Assembly: GCA_937944245.1 (NCBI GenBank)
Contig: CALDYY010000008.1
Span: forward strand, 1 to 53,097
Length of the DNA: 53,097 nt
DNA from: an uncultured Saprospiraceae bacterium
GTDB lineage: Bacteria; Bacteroidota; Bacteroidia; Chitinophagales; Saprospiraceae
Direction of reading: 5' to 3'
Part shown: positions 1-8,900 of the stretch, one piece after another
How the letters are laid out: each line of letters opens with the position of its first letter
Position numbering within the stretch: position 1 is the first letter of the stretch
Translations under genes and position numbers: made by a program
The notes under the pieces: model-generated
The model's database searches: none
Told to the model about the DNA's origin: nothing
Seen by the model: only the letters and a program-made list of their open reading frames with translations

Positions 1-37
1 GTTTAAAAATTTTCTTTAAGTGAAAATCACTAGTTTG

Positions 38-107
38 TGGTTCTGACAATAGGAAGGCGAGGGAATTTAGCGGGCTAAATGACTAAGCCTTACTGAAGTC
101 AGGTTCA
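38..107 (+). other. Candidate structured RNA element
   Basis: Three nested helices can be drawn on one 70-nt segment. The outer helix pairs 38-47 with 98-107 (core CTGAC/GTCAG, one U-U and two G-U pairs), the middle one pairs AAGGC 54-58 with GCCTT 87-91, and the inner one pairs ATTTAG 65-70 with CTAAAT 75-80 around the tetraloop CGGG. The inner internal loop is symmetric, six by six, and can form tandem G-A pairs (63-64 with 81-82). It lies about 150 nt before the first gene and could be a leader element or the end of an RNA that starts outside the window. I recognise no known riboswitch class. Confidence 0.25.
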
Positions 108-257
108 TAAAATATTGGTTTTCAGTAATTAAAAATTTAAATATGCTCTTATTATATGGTCTAATTATTTTCATTTTTAACGTCTTTACAACGAACCAAA
201 TCCTATTTTGTATCTTCTTTATTATGTCAGTTATTCATTCATCAAACTCGACTTTTT

Positions 258-959
258 ATGGAAGGCAAATTGCTAAAAGTAGTATTCAGTGTAGCTTTAT
301 TATGGCTATTCTATCACGGTATAATTGCACAAGGCTATGACCAGCAGGCGATGCAATTACAGTTTATTAATAATTATGGCAATGTTAAAAACACCGCATC
401 TAAAGACCCACGAGGCTCTGCACTTCTATTTGAAGAATGGAAAGTGGCGGATGTGGTGTTGAATGATACTGTGATAGCGCGTTTTGATCAGGTGAGGCTT
501 GACTTGAATTTAGCTATCTTAGAAGTCCTCTATAAAGGACAGGAAAATAGTATTAACAACCGTAATTTCAGACGAGTAGAGTTTATTGATGGCAAGAACA
601 AAAGGCTATTCATTCCTGCTAATCGCTTTCAGTACAACGGAAAATCACTTAATGGGTTCATGGAGCAAATTGGAGTAGGCGACGCTTCAACCTTAGTTTT
701 AGTGCATCATTACGTAGATATTAAACCACCTACCCCCACCGCGAACATTACAGGTGGACCAACAGTGGATACTTGGATTAAAGAGAAAAAAATTTACTTC
801 TTTAAAGATAACAAGCTCAGCCCAATCAAAACAAAAAAAGATGTACAGGCATTTTACAGCCGTCAGAGCAAAAAGCTAGACACCTATCTGAAACAGCAAA
901 AGCCTAATGTTAAAGACTCACAAGAGTTGTATCAATTAGTGATGCACATGGAAAAGTAA
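258..959 (+). CDS. Secreted protein of unknown function
   Basis: A 233-residue protein I do not recognise. Residues 1-25 look like a signal peptide: MEGK, then a hydrophobic core around VVFSVALLWLF, with a likely cut after GIIAQ. There is no lipobox cysteine and no later membrane segment, so a soluble periplasmic or surface location is inferred. The body has alternating short hydrophobic stretches, a central HHYVDIKPP segment and a lysine-rich last third. ATG 258 is chosen because it starts the signal peptide; the ATG at 143 is in another frame. It faces the next gene and shares a strong hairpin terminator with it. It is a monocistronic-looking unit with no context that suggests a role. Confidence 0.75.
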   Translation: MEGKLLKVVFSVALLWLFYHGIIAQGYDQQAMQLQFINNYGNVKNTASKDPRGSALLFEEWKVADVVLNDTVIARFDQVRLDLNLAILEVLYKGQENSINNRNFRRVEFIDGKNKRLFIPANRFQYNGKSLNGFMEQIGVGDASTLVLVHHYVDIKPPTPTANITGGPTVDTWIKEKKIYFFKDNKLSPIKTKKDVQAFYSRQSKKLDTYLKQQKPNVKDSQELYQLVMHMEK

Positions 960-965
960 CATTAA

Positions 966-1006
966 TTTGCTGTGATGTCATTAGCTAGAAATGACATCGC
1001 AGCAAA
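966..1006. terminator. Bidirectional hairpin terminator
   Basis: A 17-bp stem (966-982 with 990-1006, one T-G pair) closes a 7-nt loop. T-rich and A-rich flanks lie on both sides, and ATTAA 961-965 can pair further with TTAAT 1010-1014. It fills the gap between two convergent genes and overlaps no coding sequence apart from a few bases by the minus-strand stop. Confidence 0.85.
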
Positions 1007-1009
1007 AAA

Positions 1010-1783
1010 TTAATCTTCTATTTTCATACTAATTACTTCTCGTGTGTCGCGGCGCATTCCCCACAGTACATTAGGTTGATAGCGGTCCCAAGCTAAACCC
1101 TGTCCTTGAAAAGGTACGGAAATGGTATGGAGTAATTCTAATTCATAACCCATAGTAGGGATTTGGCAGATATACATTTCTTCAAAATGGTGAGGGTTAA
1201 GGAACAATTTCCCGTCAGCACTAAAGCTACCGCCTGAAATGCTCTCAGGTCGTATGCGCTCAATCAGAGGCTTGGGCAATACCCAGCCTGCCTTTTGCCG
1301 AAATAGTGAATCGGTTTGTATTAGCATAGTGTAGGCAACCCCTTTTCCAGCTTCTTGCGCATAGTTTTCGTAATGGACAAACATCAAGTACCAGTCGCCT
1401 TGCCAGCGGTCAATCCAAGTGAAAGAGCCAATGTAGATGCCAAAGCTGTGAGAACCAATGTGTTCTAAGGTATTAGGGTCAAAAATTTCTAGTGAACTCG
1501 CCATTGGCACTTCAGGATAGTTGCTATTGGAACAATACAATTTGCCATCAATAATAATACCACTATTCAAATGTTTGAATGGATATTTTTGCTCCATCAC
1601 TACCGTGCCATTGTCCTTGCGATGCTTTACAATTTTAGAATTACTGACGGTGTAAAAATATAAACTATCTACCGCCACTGCTTGCGTGGCATTAGGAGCG
1701 GAAAAGCGCGCAAGCTCTTTAGCCGATTGTGCTACACAAAAAAGTGGTAACAAAGACAGGGTGAAAAGAAATAGGTTTCTCAT
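1010..1783 (-). CDS. Secreted propeller-like protein
   Basis: A 257-residue exported protein. Residues 1-18 are a signal peptide ending in FCVAQ. The rest shows a repeating pattern of short beta strands broken by turns: SLYFYTVSNSKIVKH, GKLYCSNSNYPEVP, SLEIFDPNTLEHIGSH, WYLMFVHYEN and GKLFLNPHHFEEMYICQ. Phrases such as DGKLFLNP and GQGLAWDR are typical of beta-propeller or six-bladed sugar-cycloisomerase-like folds. The fold is inferred from pattern only; no catalytic motif is clear. A second secreted protein of the same general style lies at 26952. It is the last gene before the terminator at 966-1006 and is separated by 86 nt from the PrsW-family gene upstream on the same strand, so co-transcription is possible. 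Confidence 0.7.
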   Translation of the reverse strand: MRNLFLFTLSLLPLFCVAQSAKELARFSAPNATQAVAVDSLYFYTVSNSKIVKHRKDNGTVVMEQKYPFKHLNSGIIIDGKLYCSNSNYPEVPMASSLEIFDPNTLEHIGSHSFGIYIGSFTWIDRWQGDWYLMFVHYENYAQEAGKGVAYTMLIQTDSLFRQKAGWVLPKPLIERIRPESISGGSFSADGKLFLNPHHFEEMYICQIPTMGYELELLHTISVPFQGQGLAWDRYQPNVLWGMRRDTREVISMKIED

Positions 1784-1869
1784 TTGCTTTGAATTTTGAG
1801 GTAAAGATAAATTTAGTAGATTAACAGCATATTAACTTCTAACTTGTTCAACATCAGCATCTGGCGATG

Positions 1870-2556
1870 TTAAGAATTTATATTCTTGTATGGCGAATTT
1901 ATTTGATGTGCTTTCAGCATATTCCATGCAAAATACATAGAGCCATACAGGATGATTACAGAAAGTAACATCAACCATTCTGCTATTTGCTGAATGAGGA
2001 AAAGATCGTATATTCCATGCAACAGTGTAGCACTCAACAAAGCAAGACCTAGTAATTTCCATTTTTTTTGTGGATTAAATTTGGCTAAGCCTGTAAAGTA
2101 GCCCATCATAATAGCATAAACGCCATGTGAAGGAACAGCAGTGAATGCTCTGCCCCAAGTTTCGGAAAGGCTGTATTGATTGACGTATAGCACATTTTCC
2201 AGCGCGGCAAAACCCATACCAATCATAGTAGCATAGACAATGCCGTCGAAAGGTTCATTGAAGAAGGATTTTTGAAACGGATAAACAACAAGTGCAACGA
2301 ACTTAAATAATTCTTCATTGAAGGCAACTACAATAAACGCTACAAAAATAGTCATTGGGAAATTTTCGGATTCATGCCAACCAATATGATAGGCTTTCAT
2401 TTCCAACCAACGCGCAGGGAAGGTGATAGCCATACCAAGTAAAAAGCAAAGCAACAAGGGGATAGGTTGTTCTCTTTCATGTTTATCTTGCCAGTAAATA
2501 AAAACGGCAATTAAAATAGCAGGTATAGTAGCAACTAAAATGGCAAAAATTTTCAT
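1870..2556 (-). CDS. PrsW-family intramembrane protease
   Basis: A 228-residue multi-pass membrane protein of the PrsW family (CPBP-related, putative glutamic/metal membrane proteases; in Bacillus PrsW cuts the anti-sigma factor RsiW). About seven hydrophobic segments are visible, beginning with residues 3-21. The family landmarks are all present: the paired glutamates FNEELFK (81-82), FDGIVYA (104-110), the glutamate in ALENVLY (120), the histidine in VPSHGVYA (144) and the histidine in LLHGIYDLF (180). No anti-sigma factor is nearby, so the substrate is unknown. The ATG at 2556 gives a normal N-terminal membrane helix. An esterase gene lies 111 nt upstream on the same strand. Confidence 0.85.
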   Translation of the reverse strand: MKIFAILVATIPAILIAVFIYWQDKHEREQPIPLLLCFLLGMAITFPARWLEMKAYHIGWHESENFPMTIFVAFIVVAFNEELFKFVALVVYPFQKSFFNEPFDGIVYATMIGMGFAALENVLYVNQYSLSETWGRAFTAVPSHGVYAIMMGYFTGLAKFNPQKKWKLLGLALLSATLLHGIYDLFLIQQIAEWLMLLSVIILYGSMYFAWNMLKAHQINSPYKNINS

Positions 2557-2667
2557 ATCATGTTTATTTATAGGTCTTTACTTTACTAGACTAAACGATT
2601 TAAATATTTAAGTAATCCTTAACCTATCAACGCTGTCGCTAATCCCCAATATCTAAGCCCCAACAAC

Positions 2668-3513
2668 CTACCCCCCAAATGCCCAACTTAAGAAATCAGG
2701 CATAGCTGTTCGCCATGTATTGGTATCGTGCTTTCCCCCATTCACCTCTAAATATTTAATGTCCTTTTCATTATAGCCTAATTTATTTAACTCCGTCATA
2801 ATGGACAAAGTGTCATCAATAGCGTCAATGACTCCATTATTATTACGGTCATCTTTTTCGTCCTCTGTGCCCGCTTGCAGCCAGAATTTTAAGCCCTCTT
2901 TTTTATGGCTGAATTGTAAAATATGTGGTACAATGCGGTCTGCATCAGGATCAATATCGTTACTGGGTGCAGAGCGCCACCAAAATGAACCAGAAAACAC
3001 GCCCACTTTATGGAATAAATTAGCATGATGCCAAGCAATATCAAAGGCAGAAAGCCCACCTAAAGAGAAACCGGCAATTGCCATCTCATTAATGCGTTGA
3101 CTCAAATTGTAATGGTCTTTAACAAAGAGCACCAATTCTTCTGTAATGAATCGGGTATATTCATTGGCAAGACTTCCTCTATTTTTGTAATCTGGGGTAC
3201 TGGCAACGCCGTATTCTATCATGCGGCGCTCATTGGCATAGACTGCTACTGCAATTACTCTACAAATGGAGCGATTATTCATTAATGTCGTAAGATGCTC
3301 TTTAAGTGCAACTGCTTCCATGTCTTGACCATCATTCAGAAACAACAAAGAATAAGTAGCTCTAGGACGTAAATAAAAATCTTTTGGCAAAAAAACATCC
3401 ACTTTTACGTTGCGTCCTAGCTTTGGGGAGTATTTCTGAAAATGCTCAACCTTTACTTCCAAATTGGGCAGCAAACCCAGCGACTGGCAAATTTGAACAA
3501 ATATTTTTCGCAT
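2668..3513 (-). CDS. Alpha/beta-hydrolase esterase (esterase D/Fes-like)
   Basis: A 281-residue cytoplasmic protein of the putative esterase family (Esterase D / enterobactin esterase-like alpha/beta hydrolases). The nucleophile elbow is GFSLGG with Ser150. An oxyanion-type segment, LLFLNDGQDM (57-65), comes before it, and a conserved late histidine is in GGKHDTNTW. The segment LQAGTEDEKDDRNNNGVIDA looks like the family strand carrying the acid residue. There is no signal peptide. In this family the substrates are carboxyl esters ranging from siderophores to sugar esters; nothing here fixes the substrate. It is divergent from a second small esterase at 3658, and the two share a 144-nt gap, which suggests a common regulatory region. 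Confidence 0.85.
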   Translation of the reverse strand: MRKIFVQICQSLGLLPNLEVKVEHFQKYSPKLGRNVKVDVFLPKDFYLRPRATYSLLFLNDGQDMEAVALKEHLTTLMNNRSICRVIAVAVYANERRMIEYGVASTPDYKNRGSLANEYTRFITEELVLFVKDHYNLSQRINEMAIAGFSLGGLSAFDIAWHHANLFHKVGVFSGSFWWRSAPSNDIDPDADRIVPHILQFSHKKEGLKFWLQAGTEDEKDDRNNNGVIDAIDDTLSIMTELNKLGYNEKDIKYLEVNGGKHDTNTWRTAMPDFLSWAFGG

Positions 3514-3657
3514 TACTAATTTTCCTCTTGAATCGGGTATTTTTTATTTAAAAATAATTTTACTTTTACTTAATAAAGTCATCTAGCTAGCTTTACTTGC
3601 TACGAAGGCTTAAAATTATGATTAATTCTTAGACGCTACTTAAATTCACAGGTTACT

Positions 3658-4362
3658 TTGAAAGAAAGATATTACAAGTGGTATTCCCCTAACTTGGGCA
3701 AAGATATAGAAATGCTGGTGTTTGGCGATCGCGGTTATCCAGTGATTCTTTTTCCAACCACTATGGGACGTTACTATGAATGCAAAGACCAAGGTTTAGT
3801 CGGTTCGGTAAGCTGGTTTGTGGAGCAAGGGCTAGTACAACTTTATTGTCCTGATTCCATCAACGAACACAGTTGGTACAACCGAAACATTCATCCAGCA
3901 CAAAAGGTATATAACCATAACTGTTACGACCGAATGTTGGTAGAAGAAATTGTAGATAAGGTTCGTTGGAACACTGGCACGGGCAAAGTAGCGGTGGCAG
4001 GACCTAGCTTTGGTGGTTTTATAGCAGCGAATTTTGCTTTTCGTCACCCTGAAAAAGTAAGTCATCTTTATTCCATGAGCGGAAAATTTGATATTCGTTC
4101 CTTCATGTGGGGGCATTACGATGATAATGTTTACTTTAATAATCCTGTTGATTTTGTGCCTAATCTCAATCATCCCGATTTGTGGCGTATGAAAATTGTA
4201 CTTGGCACTTCAGAGTGGGATATTTGTCTTTCTTATAACCAACATATGTCAGGACTGCTAAACAAAAAAAATGTAGCGCATTGGCTGGATATTAGAGGCT
4301 GGAAAGAGCACGACTGGCCGCTTTGGAAAGAGATGTTCCCACATTATCTTTCATTAATCTAA
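3658..4362 (+). CDS. Small alpha/beta-hydrolase esterase
   Basis: A 234-residue esterase-like protein. The nucleophile elbow is GPSFGG with Ser117, an acidic residue sits in TSEWDICL, and the likely catalytic histidine is in WKEHDWPLW near the end, so the Ser-Asp-His triad looks complete. The strand before the elbow (KVAVAG) and the N-terminal beta strands (IEMLVFG, GYPVILFP) fit the fold. The sequence resembles the short putative esterases related to the S-formylglutathione hydrolase/esterase D group. The start is probably TTG 3658: the frame has a stop at 3619 and no ATG between that stop and the first conserved residues. It is divergent from the other esterase, and no signal peptide is seen. 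Confidence 0.8.
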   Translation: MKERYYKWYSPNLGKDIEMLVFGDRGYPVILFPTTMGRYYECKDQGLVGSVSWFVEQGLVQLYCPDSINEHSWYNRNIHPAQKVYNHNCYDRMLVEEIVDKVRWNTGTGKVAVAGPSFGGFIAANFAFRHPEKVSHLYSMSGKFDIRSFMWGHYDDNVYFNNPVDFVPNLNHPDLWRMKIVLGTSEWDICLSYNQHMSGLLNKKNVAHWLDIRGWKEHDWPLWKEMFPHYLSLI

Positions 4363-4410
4363 TTGAACTTTAGAAAAATTAATTGCATTCGTAATGTCAT
4401 TGATGTAGCA

Positions 4411-4459
4411 GTAGGTGTAGGAAGTTTTGCAGCACTTTATGCAAGTTTCCTACACCTAC
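4411..4459. terminator. Long hairpin, probable terminator
   Basis: A perfect 13-bp stem (GTAGGTGTAGGAA 4411-4423 with 4447-4459) is topped by a second helix, TTGCA 4427-4431 with TGCAA 4440-4444. It lies 49 nt after the esterase stop and 18 nt beyond the end of a decayed minus-strand frame, so it could serve either strand. There is no clear T tract. Confidence 0.6.
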
Positions 4460-4476
4460 TCATTAGTTATTATAGG

Positions 4477-4641
4477 CTAATATCCATAAGGAAGTATCCC
4501 AAAAGTCATGTATTTTTTAATTTCTTGGTCGTTATCCACAATTTTCTTACGCAATAAAGGTTATTTAGAACAGTTGCTGTAAAATTATAATATAGCACTA
4601 GTTTTCGCTACAAGTTCCTTTACACTAGAATTATAATCCAT
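4477..4641 (-). pseudogene. Possible decayed short gene
   Basis: On the minus strand an ATG at 4641 opens a 55-codon frame ending at 4477, interrupted by two TAA codons. The three pieces read like protein: MDYNSSVKELVAKTSAIL, then FYSNCSK, then PLLRKKIVDNDQEIKKYMTF followed by GILPYGY. The last piece has the charge pattern of a real C-terminus and is followed after 18 nt by the 13-bp hairpin. I cannot name a family. It may equally be chance coding-like sequence; the rest of 4363-4847 holds no gene I can support. Confidence 0.22.
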
Positions 4642-4764
4642 TGAAAGCAAGATGATAAAGCAAAAATCACCTTAATCTTTATGGTTAATGGACGTAGTTT
4701 GCTGCATATTTAATAAATAATTTATTTGTAAAGTATTGATAATTAAATGTAGATTAATGAAAGT

Positions 4765-4791
4765 TTCCCTTGCAGGGAAGTATTTTTTTTT
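4765..4791 (+). terminator. Short hairpin with T tract before porP-like gene
   Basis: TTCCCT 4765-4770 pairs with AGGGAA 4774-4779 around a 3-nt loop and is followed by eight to nine T residues. This has the form of an intrinsic terminator on the plus strand, yet no gene ends just upstream. It may stop a short RNA from the 4460-4760 stretch, or the palindrome may be an operator, since it overlaps the expected -33 position of the promoter at 4791-4798. Confidence 0.4.
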
Positions 4792-4798
4792 AATTTTG
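4769..4798 (+). promoter_or_regulatory. Bacteroidota promoter for the T9SS unit
   Basis: TAATTTTG at 4791-4798 fits the -7 consensus TAnnTTTG. CTTG at 4769-4772 sits 18 nt upstream, near the spacing expected for the -33 TTTG. It would start a transcript about 45 nt before the first possible ATG of the PorP/SprF gene. Confidence 0.45.
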
Positions 4799-4895
4799 CA
4801 ACGCAATTAATAGAAACCGATTATAAGTAAATTAAGAACAAAAACCGATGTATAAAGACTCTATTCTTTCACAATCCAATACCTTTGGGCTTAAT

Positions 4896-5861
4896 ATGAA
4901 CGTGTTAAGACATTTCATGGTTGCACTTTTAGTAGTAGCAACGCTTTCGCTTTCAGCACAGCAACTTCCACTATTCACTCAGTACCGAGAATTTAACAAT
5001 GCCATCAATCCTGCTGCTATCAGTAGTGATTACATGGCATTTGGTCAAAACGGAGTAGTGGGCGCATCTTATCGAGTGCAATGGAGAGGAGTTAATTCCT
5101 CGCCTCGTACTGCCTTTTTGAGAGGCGACTATTTATTCGACCAAAATAGGGGAGTAAATATGTTGGTAGGAGGGCATGTTATCAATGACCAAACAGGACC
5201 AATCTCCTTAACGGGAGCTTATGGTCGTATTGGTGGTGTTATTTCAGATGACCCTAGTTATGGTGGTATCAGTATTGGTCTTACTGCTGGTGCGGTGCAA
5301 TATCGTTTGAATGCCAACGAATTGCGTTTGAGAGATCAAGATGATATTGTCGCTACTCAAAACTTATCCCAAATTTATCCCGATGTGGGTTTCGGTATCT
5401 TTGCTTACAAAAGCATAGCACGTCGTGGTTCAGAAGATGATTTCATCTATGGAGGTATTTCTGTGCCACAAGTGTTTGGTTTCAACTGGAATTTGATAGA
5501 TGAAACAGGCGATGAATTTTTGACACAACGTGTACAACACATTTATGGACAATTAGGATTCATTCGATATTTCTGGAATGATAGCTTTATTGAACCCTCT
5601 GTTTGGGTAAAATACGTGCCAAATGCACCAGTAAACATTGATGCAAACTTGCGTTACCAATTCGTTAATGGTTTATGGGTAGGTGCTGGCGGTTCATCCG
5701 CTAAAACATCACACATCGAAGCAGGTATTCGACTTGGTGATGTGGAGGGCTATGGCAATGTGCTAAAAATTGGTTACGGCTACAGTTATTCCTTTACTTC
5801 ATTTGGTCCGTTTACGGTTGGCTCACATGAGATTAACGTGTCATTCAATTTTGCAAAGTAA
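4896..5861 (+). CDS. PorP/SprF family T9SS membrane protein
   Basis: An outer-membrane beta-barrel protein of the PorP/SprF family, which is linked to the type IX secretion system and to export or surface anchoring of particular large adhesins (SprF serves SprB). Family signs are a signal peptide ending in SLSAQ, the start of the mature part QQLPLFTQYREFNNAINPAA (matching the family YxxNxxxxNPAxAG region), GASYRVQWRG, alternating barrel strands and a C-terminal strand ending in aromatic-rich residues (HEINVSFNFAK). I chose ATG 4896 because it begins a normal signal peptide; ATG 4848 would add 16 polar residues. The giant secreted protein follows after 62 nt, the usual PorP/SprF-cargo arrangement, so this protein probably handles that cargo. 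Confidence 0.9.
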   Translation: MNVLRHFMVALLVVATLSLSAQQLPLFTQYREFNNAINPAAISSDYMAFGQNGVVGASYRVQWRGVNSSPRTAFLRGDYLFDQNRGVNMLVGGHVINDQTGPISLTGAYGRIGGVISDDPSYGGISIGLTAGAVQYRLNANELRLRDQDDIVATQNLSQIYPDVGFGIFAYKSIARRGSEDDFIYGGISVPQVFGFNWNLIDETGDEFLTQRVQHIYGQLGFIRYFWNDSFIEPSVWVKYVPNAPVNIDANLRYQFVNGLWVGAGGSSAKTSHIEAGIRLGDVEGYGNVLKIGYGYSYSFTSFGPFTVGSHEINVSFNFAK

Positions 5862-5923
5862 AATACTGGCTTTGAAATTGTTATATATCTGAAATACAAC
5901 TCACTATAAAGAAACATCTTACA

Positions 5924-8900
5924 ATGAAATCTATAAAAAATAATTCATTTCCTATTATGATGAAAAAGCTATACTTGGTGCTTTTCGCTGTCATTGGGCT
6001 TTATATCAACACTTGGGCGCAACCTACATTTTCCATAGCAGCCGCTACGGGCAATTACGGCAACAACGAAGAAGTTTGCATGAATGTCATTGTCAATGAC
6101 TTTACAGATATTCTTTCTTTTCGCTACGCGATTACTTGGGATGCCGAATTATTGGAATTGACTAGTATCTCTGGATTCAACCTTGCAGGGCTTGACTTAA
6201 ATAGCTTTGAACAAGGCAGCGCTCGAAATGGGGTGCTAGAAGTGTTTTGGCAGTCTCCAACGGGAGCGGGTATTACTATACCCACCCGAAGTTTAGCAGA
6301 TAATTTTTCCATTTATCAACTCTGCTTTAAAACAACTAATAAGTGTGGTGGAACAACAGTAGTGGACATCAACCGCGCTTCGGGTAACGTGAGGCGTGTG
6401 AATGTAAACGTGAATATTGGCTTACTTGACCAAGATGCGGAAATATCTGTTGGTGGACAACCCGTAGAAATTGAAATAGGCGAGGTGAATGCCAACCCCG
6501 AAGAGTTAGTATGTGTGCCTGTAACCGTTAAAAATTTTAGAGAAGTGCTTGCTGCACAGTTTACTATGCGTTGGGATACTTCCGTAGCACAATTTAATAA
6601 CATTGACTATAACGCTGATTTTCCTTTTCTCAATTTAGGGAATTTTAATACTCGACGTACTGCGGATGGTTTCATCATTTTTATTTGGGGCGACCTTGGT
6701 GAATTTGCAGGAGTTACGATGCCAGATAATACTAAACTATTTGATATATGTTTTAAAGTTACCTCCAAAGGGGGCGTCTTTACACCCATTGAATTTACAT
6801 CTAACCCTACACCGCTACAAGTTGGAACAGTTAGAGAAGGTGATAGAGGCTGTAAGTTTTTTAATTCTGGTCGTATTTTTGTTAATGACGAACCGGGTGC
6901 TGTAACGATTAAATCTTCTACAAAAACAGTTAATCCTGGAGAAAAGGTCTGTGTGGATATTACTGTTAAAGACTTTCTTGCCGTAACAGATATGCGTCTT
7001 TCGATGAGTTGGGATAGAAATATCCTTCGTTTTGAGGGTGTGGAAAATATTAATCTGAGAAGTCTTGAGCAAAGCAATTTTAATCTTAGTAACATCATAT
7101 CAGGTATTTTGACCTTGAATTGGTCGGATACTACTGGTGTCTTGCTCCAAAATGATACCCGTATTTTTTCCCTCTGCTTTACTGCTGTGGGACCTGTTGG
7201 GAGCTTTACACCTATTGCATTTACTAATGAACCACTTAATGTATTTGTCAAAACAACATTAGGTGGCAATCAGGATGCCGGCTTGAATACAAGAAACGGT
7301 ACTGTATCCATCTTGCCTCCAGAAAGTTTGAATTTGCAAATCAGTAACGCTACGGTATCGCCTTCGGAAAGTTTTTGTGTAGATGTTTTGGTAGATAACT
7401 TCACCGAAATAGTAAGCCTTGACTACTCAATGGGGTGGGAAACTACGTTGATTGAATTTCAATCCATCACCAATTTTGGTGTGACGGGCTTAGATATTGC
7501 CGATTTTGATTTGACAAGAGCCAATCAAGGTATATTAAAACTCAACTGGGCAAGCGAAACCTTTAGAGGTGAAACCTTGAACAACGGAACAGTGCTTTAC
7601 AGCATTTGCTTTAAAGTAAAAGAAAATGCACCACTTGGCTTTTGCAATACTATTTTCTTCTCTGATATTCCTGAGCCTATTCGAGCAGTTACGCGAAATT
7701 CAAATGGAAACCCAATCAGTGTAACCGATCAGGGGAACGATATTTGTATTTTTGATGAAGCGGGTGTGGCAGTCATTGTTAATACTCCTTTGCAGGTTAG
7801 TCAGGATTCCCTAGTCTGCATTCCAATTCAAGTAAGGAATTTCAAGGATTTAACTACGGTACAATTTTCTCTAAATTGGAATCCAAGCATCTTCAAATTT
7901 GAAAGCATTAACCCAACAGGTAATTTGGCTGGTTTGACCGCAGGTAATTTTGACTTGTCTTTATCTGATATTGGCGTACTTGGTATCAACTGGCAGGATG
8001 CAACTAATGCAGGCGTTACGCTAGCTGATGGGACGGCTATTTTTGAACTTTGCCTGAGAGCCGTTGGCAATAGAAAGGCTTGTACTAGGGTAGATGTGTC
8101 TTCATCGCCGAATGCTTTTTTGGTAAAAAGTCGTGAAACAGGAGACCGCAATTTATCTCTAAACCCTCTACATGGTGAAATCTGCGTAGCTGATGCGATA
8201 AAAGTAGATTTTTTATTCGTAGTGCAACCTACTTGCGCTGAGTCCAAAAATGGTGCAATAGAATTTTCTGTTTCAGGGGGGCAAGGTAATTACAGCTATG
8301 CTTGGAGCAATGGCAGCTTTAGTCCTACTTTAAATGGTGTCTCTGCAGGTAGCTATTCCTTTACAATTACCGATACTGGTGGATTATCTACTGACGGAGT
8401 AGTAACGTTAGCTCCCGCTAATCCTTCACCTATTGCCAATGCAGGAGCAAATATTAATTTATCTTGTGGTGCAAGCATCACGCTTTTGGATGGTGGTGCA
8501 TCTTCCGCAGGTGCAAACTTTAGCTACAACTGGTCTGTCATTGGGCAAACAGGAGAAGTACAAGTAAATGGGTCTATTAATCCACTTATATTGGGAGCAG
8601 GTTTGTATCAACTCGAAGTGCGTAACACTACTACTGGCTGCGTCGCTAGGGACACTGTTGAGGTAACGACTACCCCAAATCCACTGGTAAATGCTGGTGA
8701 AGACAAACTGTTTGATTGTTCGACAAATGAAATTAGGTTAGATGCCACTATGGGAACGGAAGCCGGTGAAAACCTTACTTACTTGTGGAGAACAACTGAT
8801 GGCGTAATTGTGGGCGATACTACAAGTCTAGTCATCACCGCTACCGCACCTGGACTTTATGTCTTGCGCGTTCGACACAGTGAGGGGTGTGAAGCTAGAG

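Noticed and set aside
143-340. Open frame of 65 residues on the plus strand
   Set aside because: It overlaps the start and signal peptide of the gene at 258 in another frame and shows only a hydrophobic AT-rich composition.
4363-4557. 64-residue plus-strand frame directly after the esterase stop
   Set aside because: TTG start, runs through the 13-bp hairpin at 4411-4459, no protein-like pattern.
6607-7269. 220-residue antisense frame inside the giant cohesin gene
   Set aside because: A by-product of the codon use of the real gene; Ser/Leu/Pro/Thr-rich shadow without start context. The same holds for the other antisense frames in 6100-10900.
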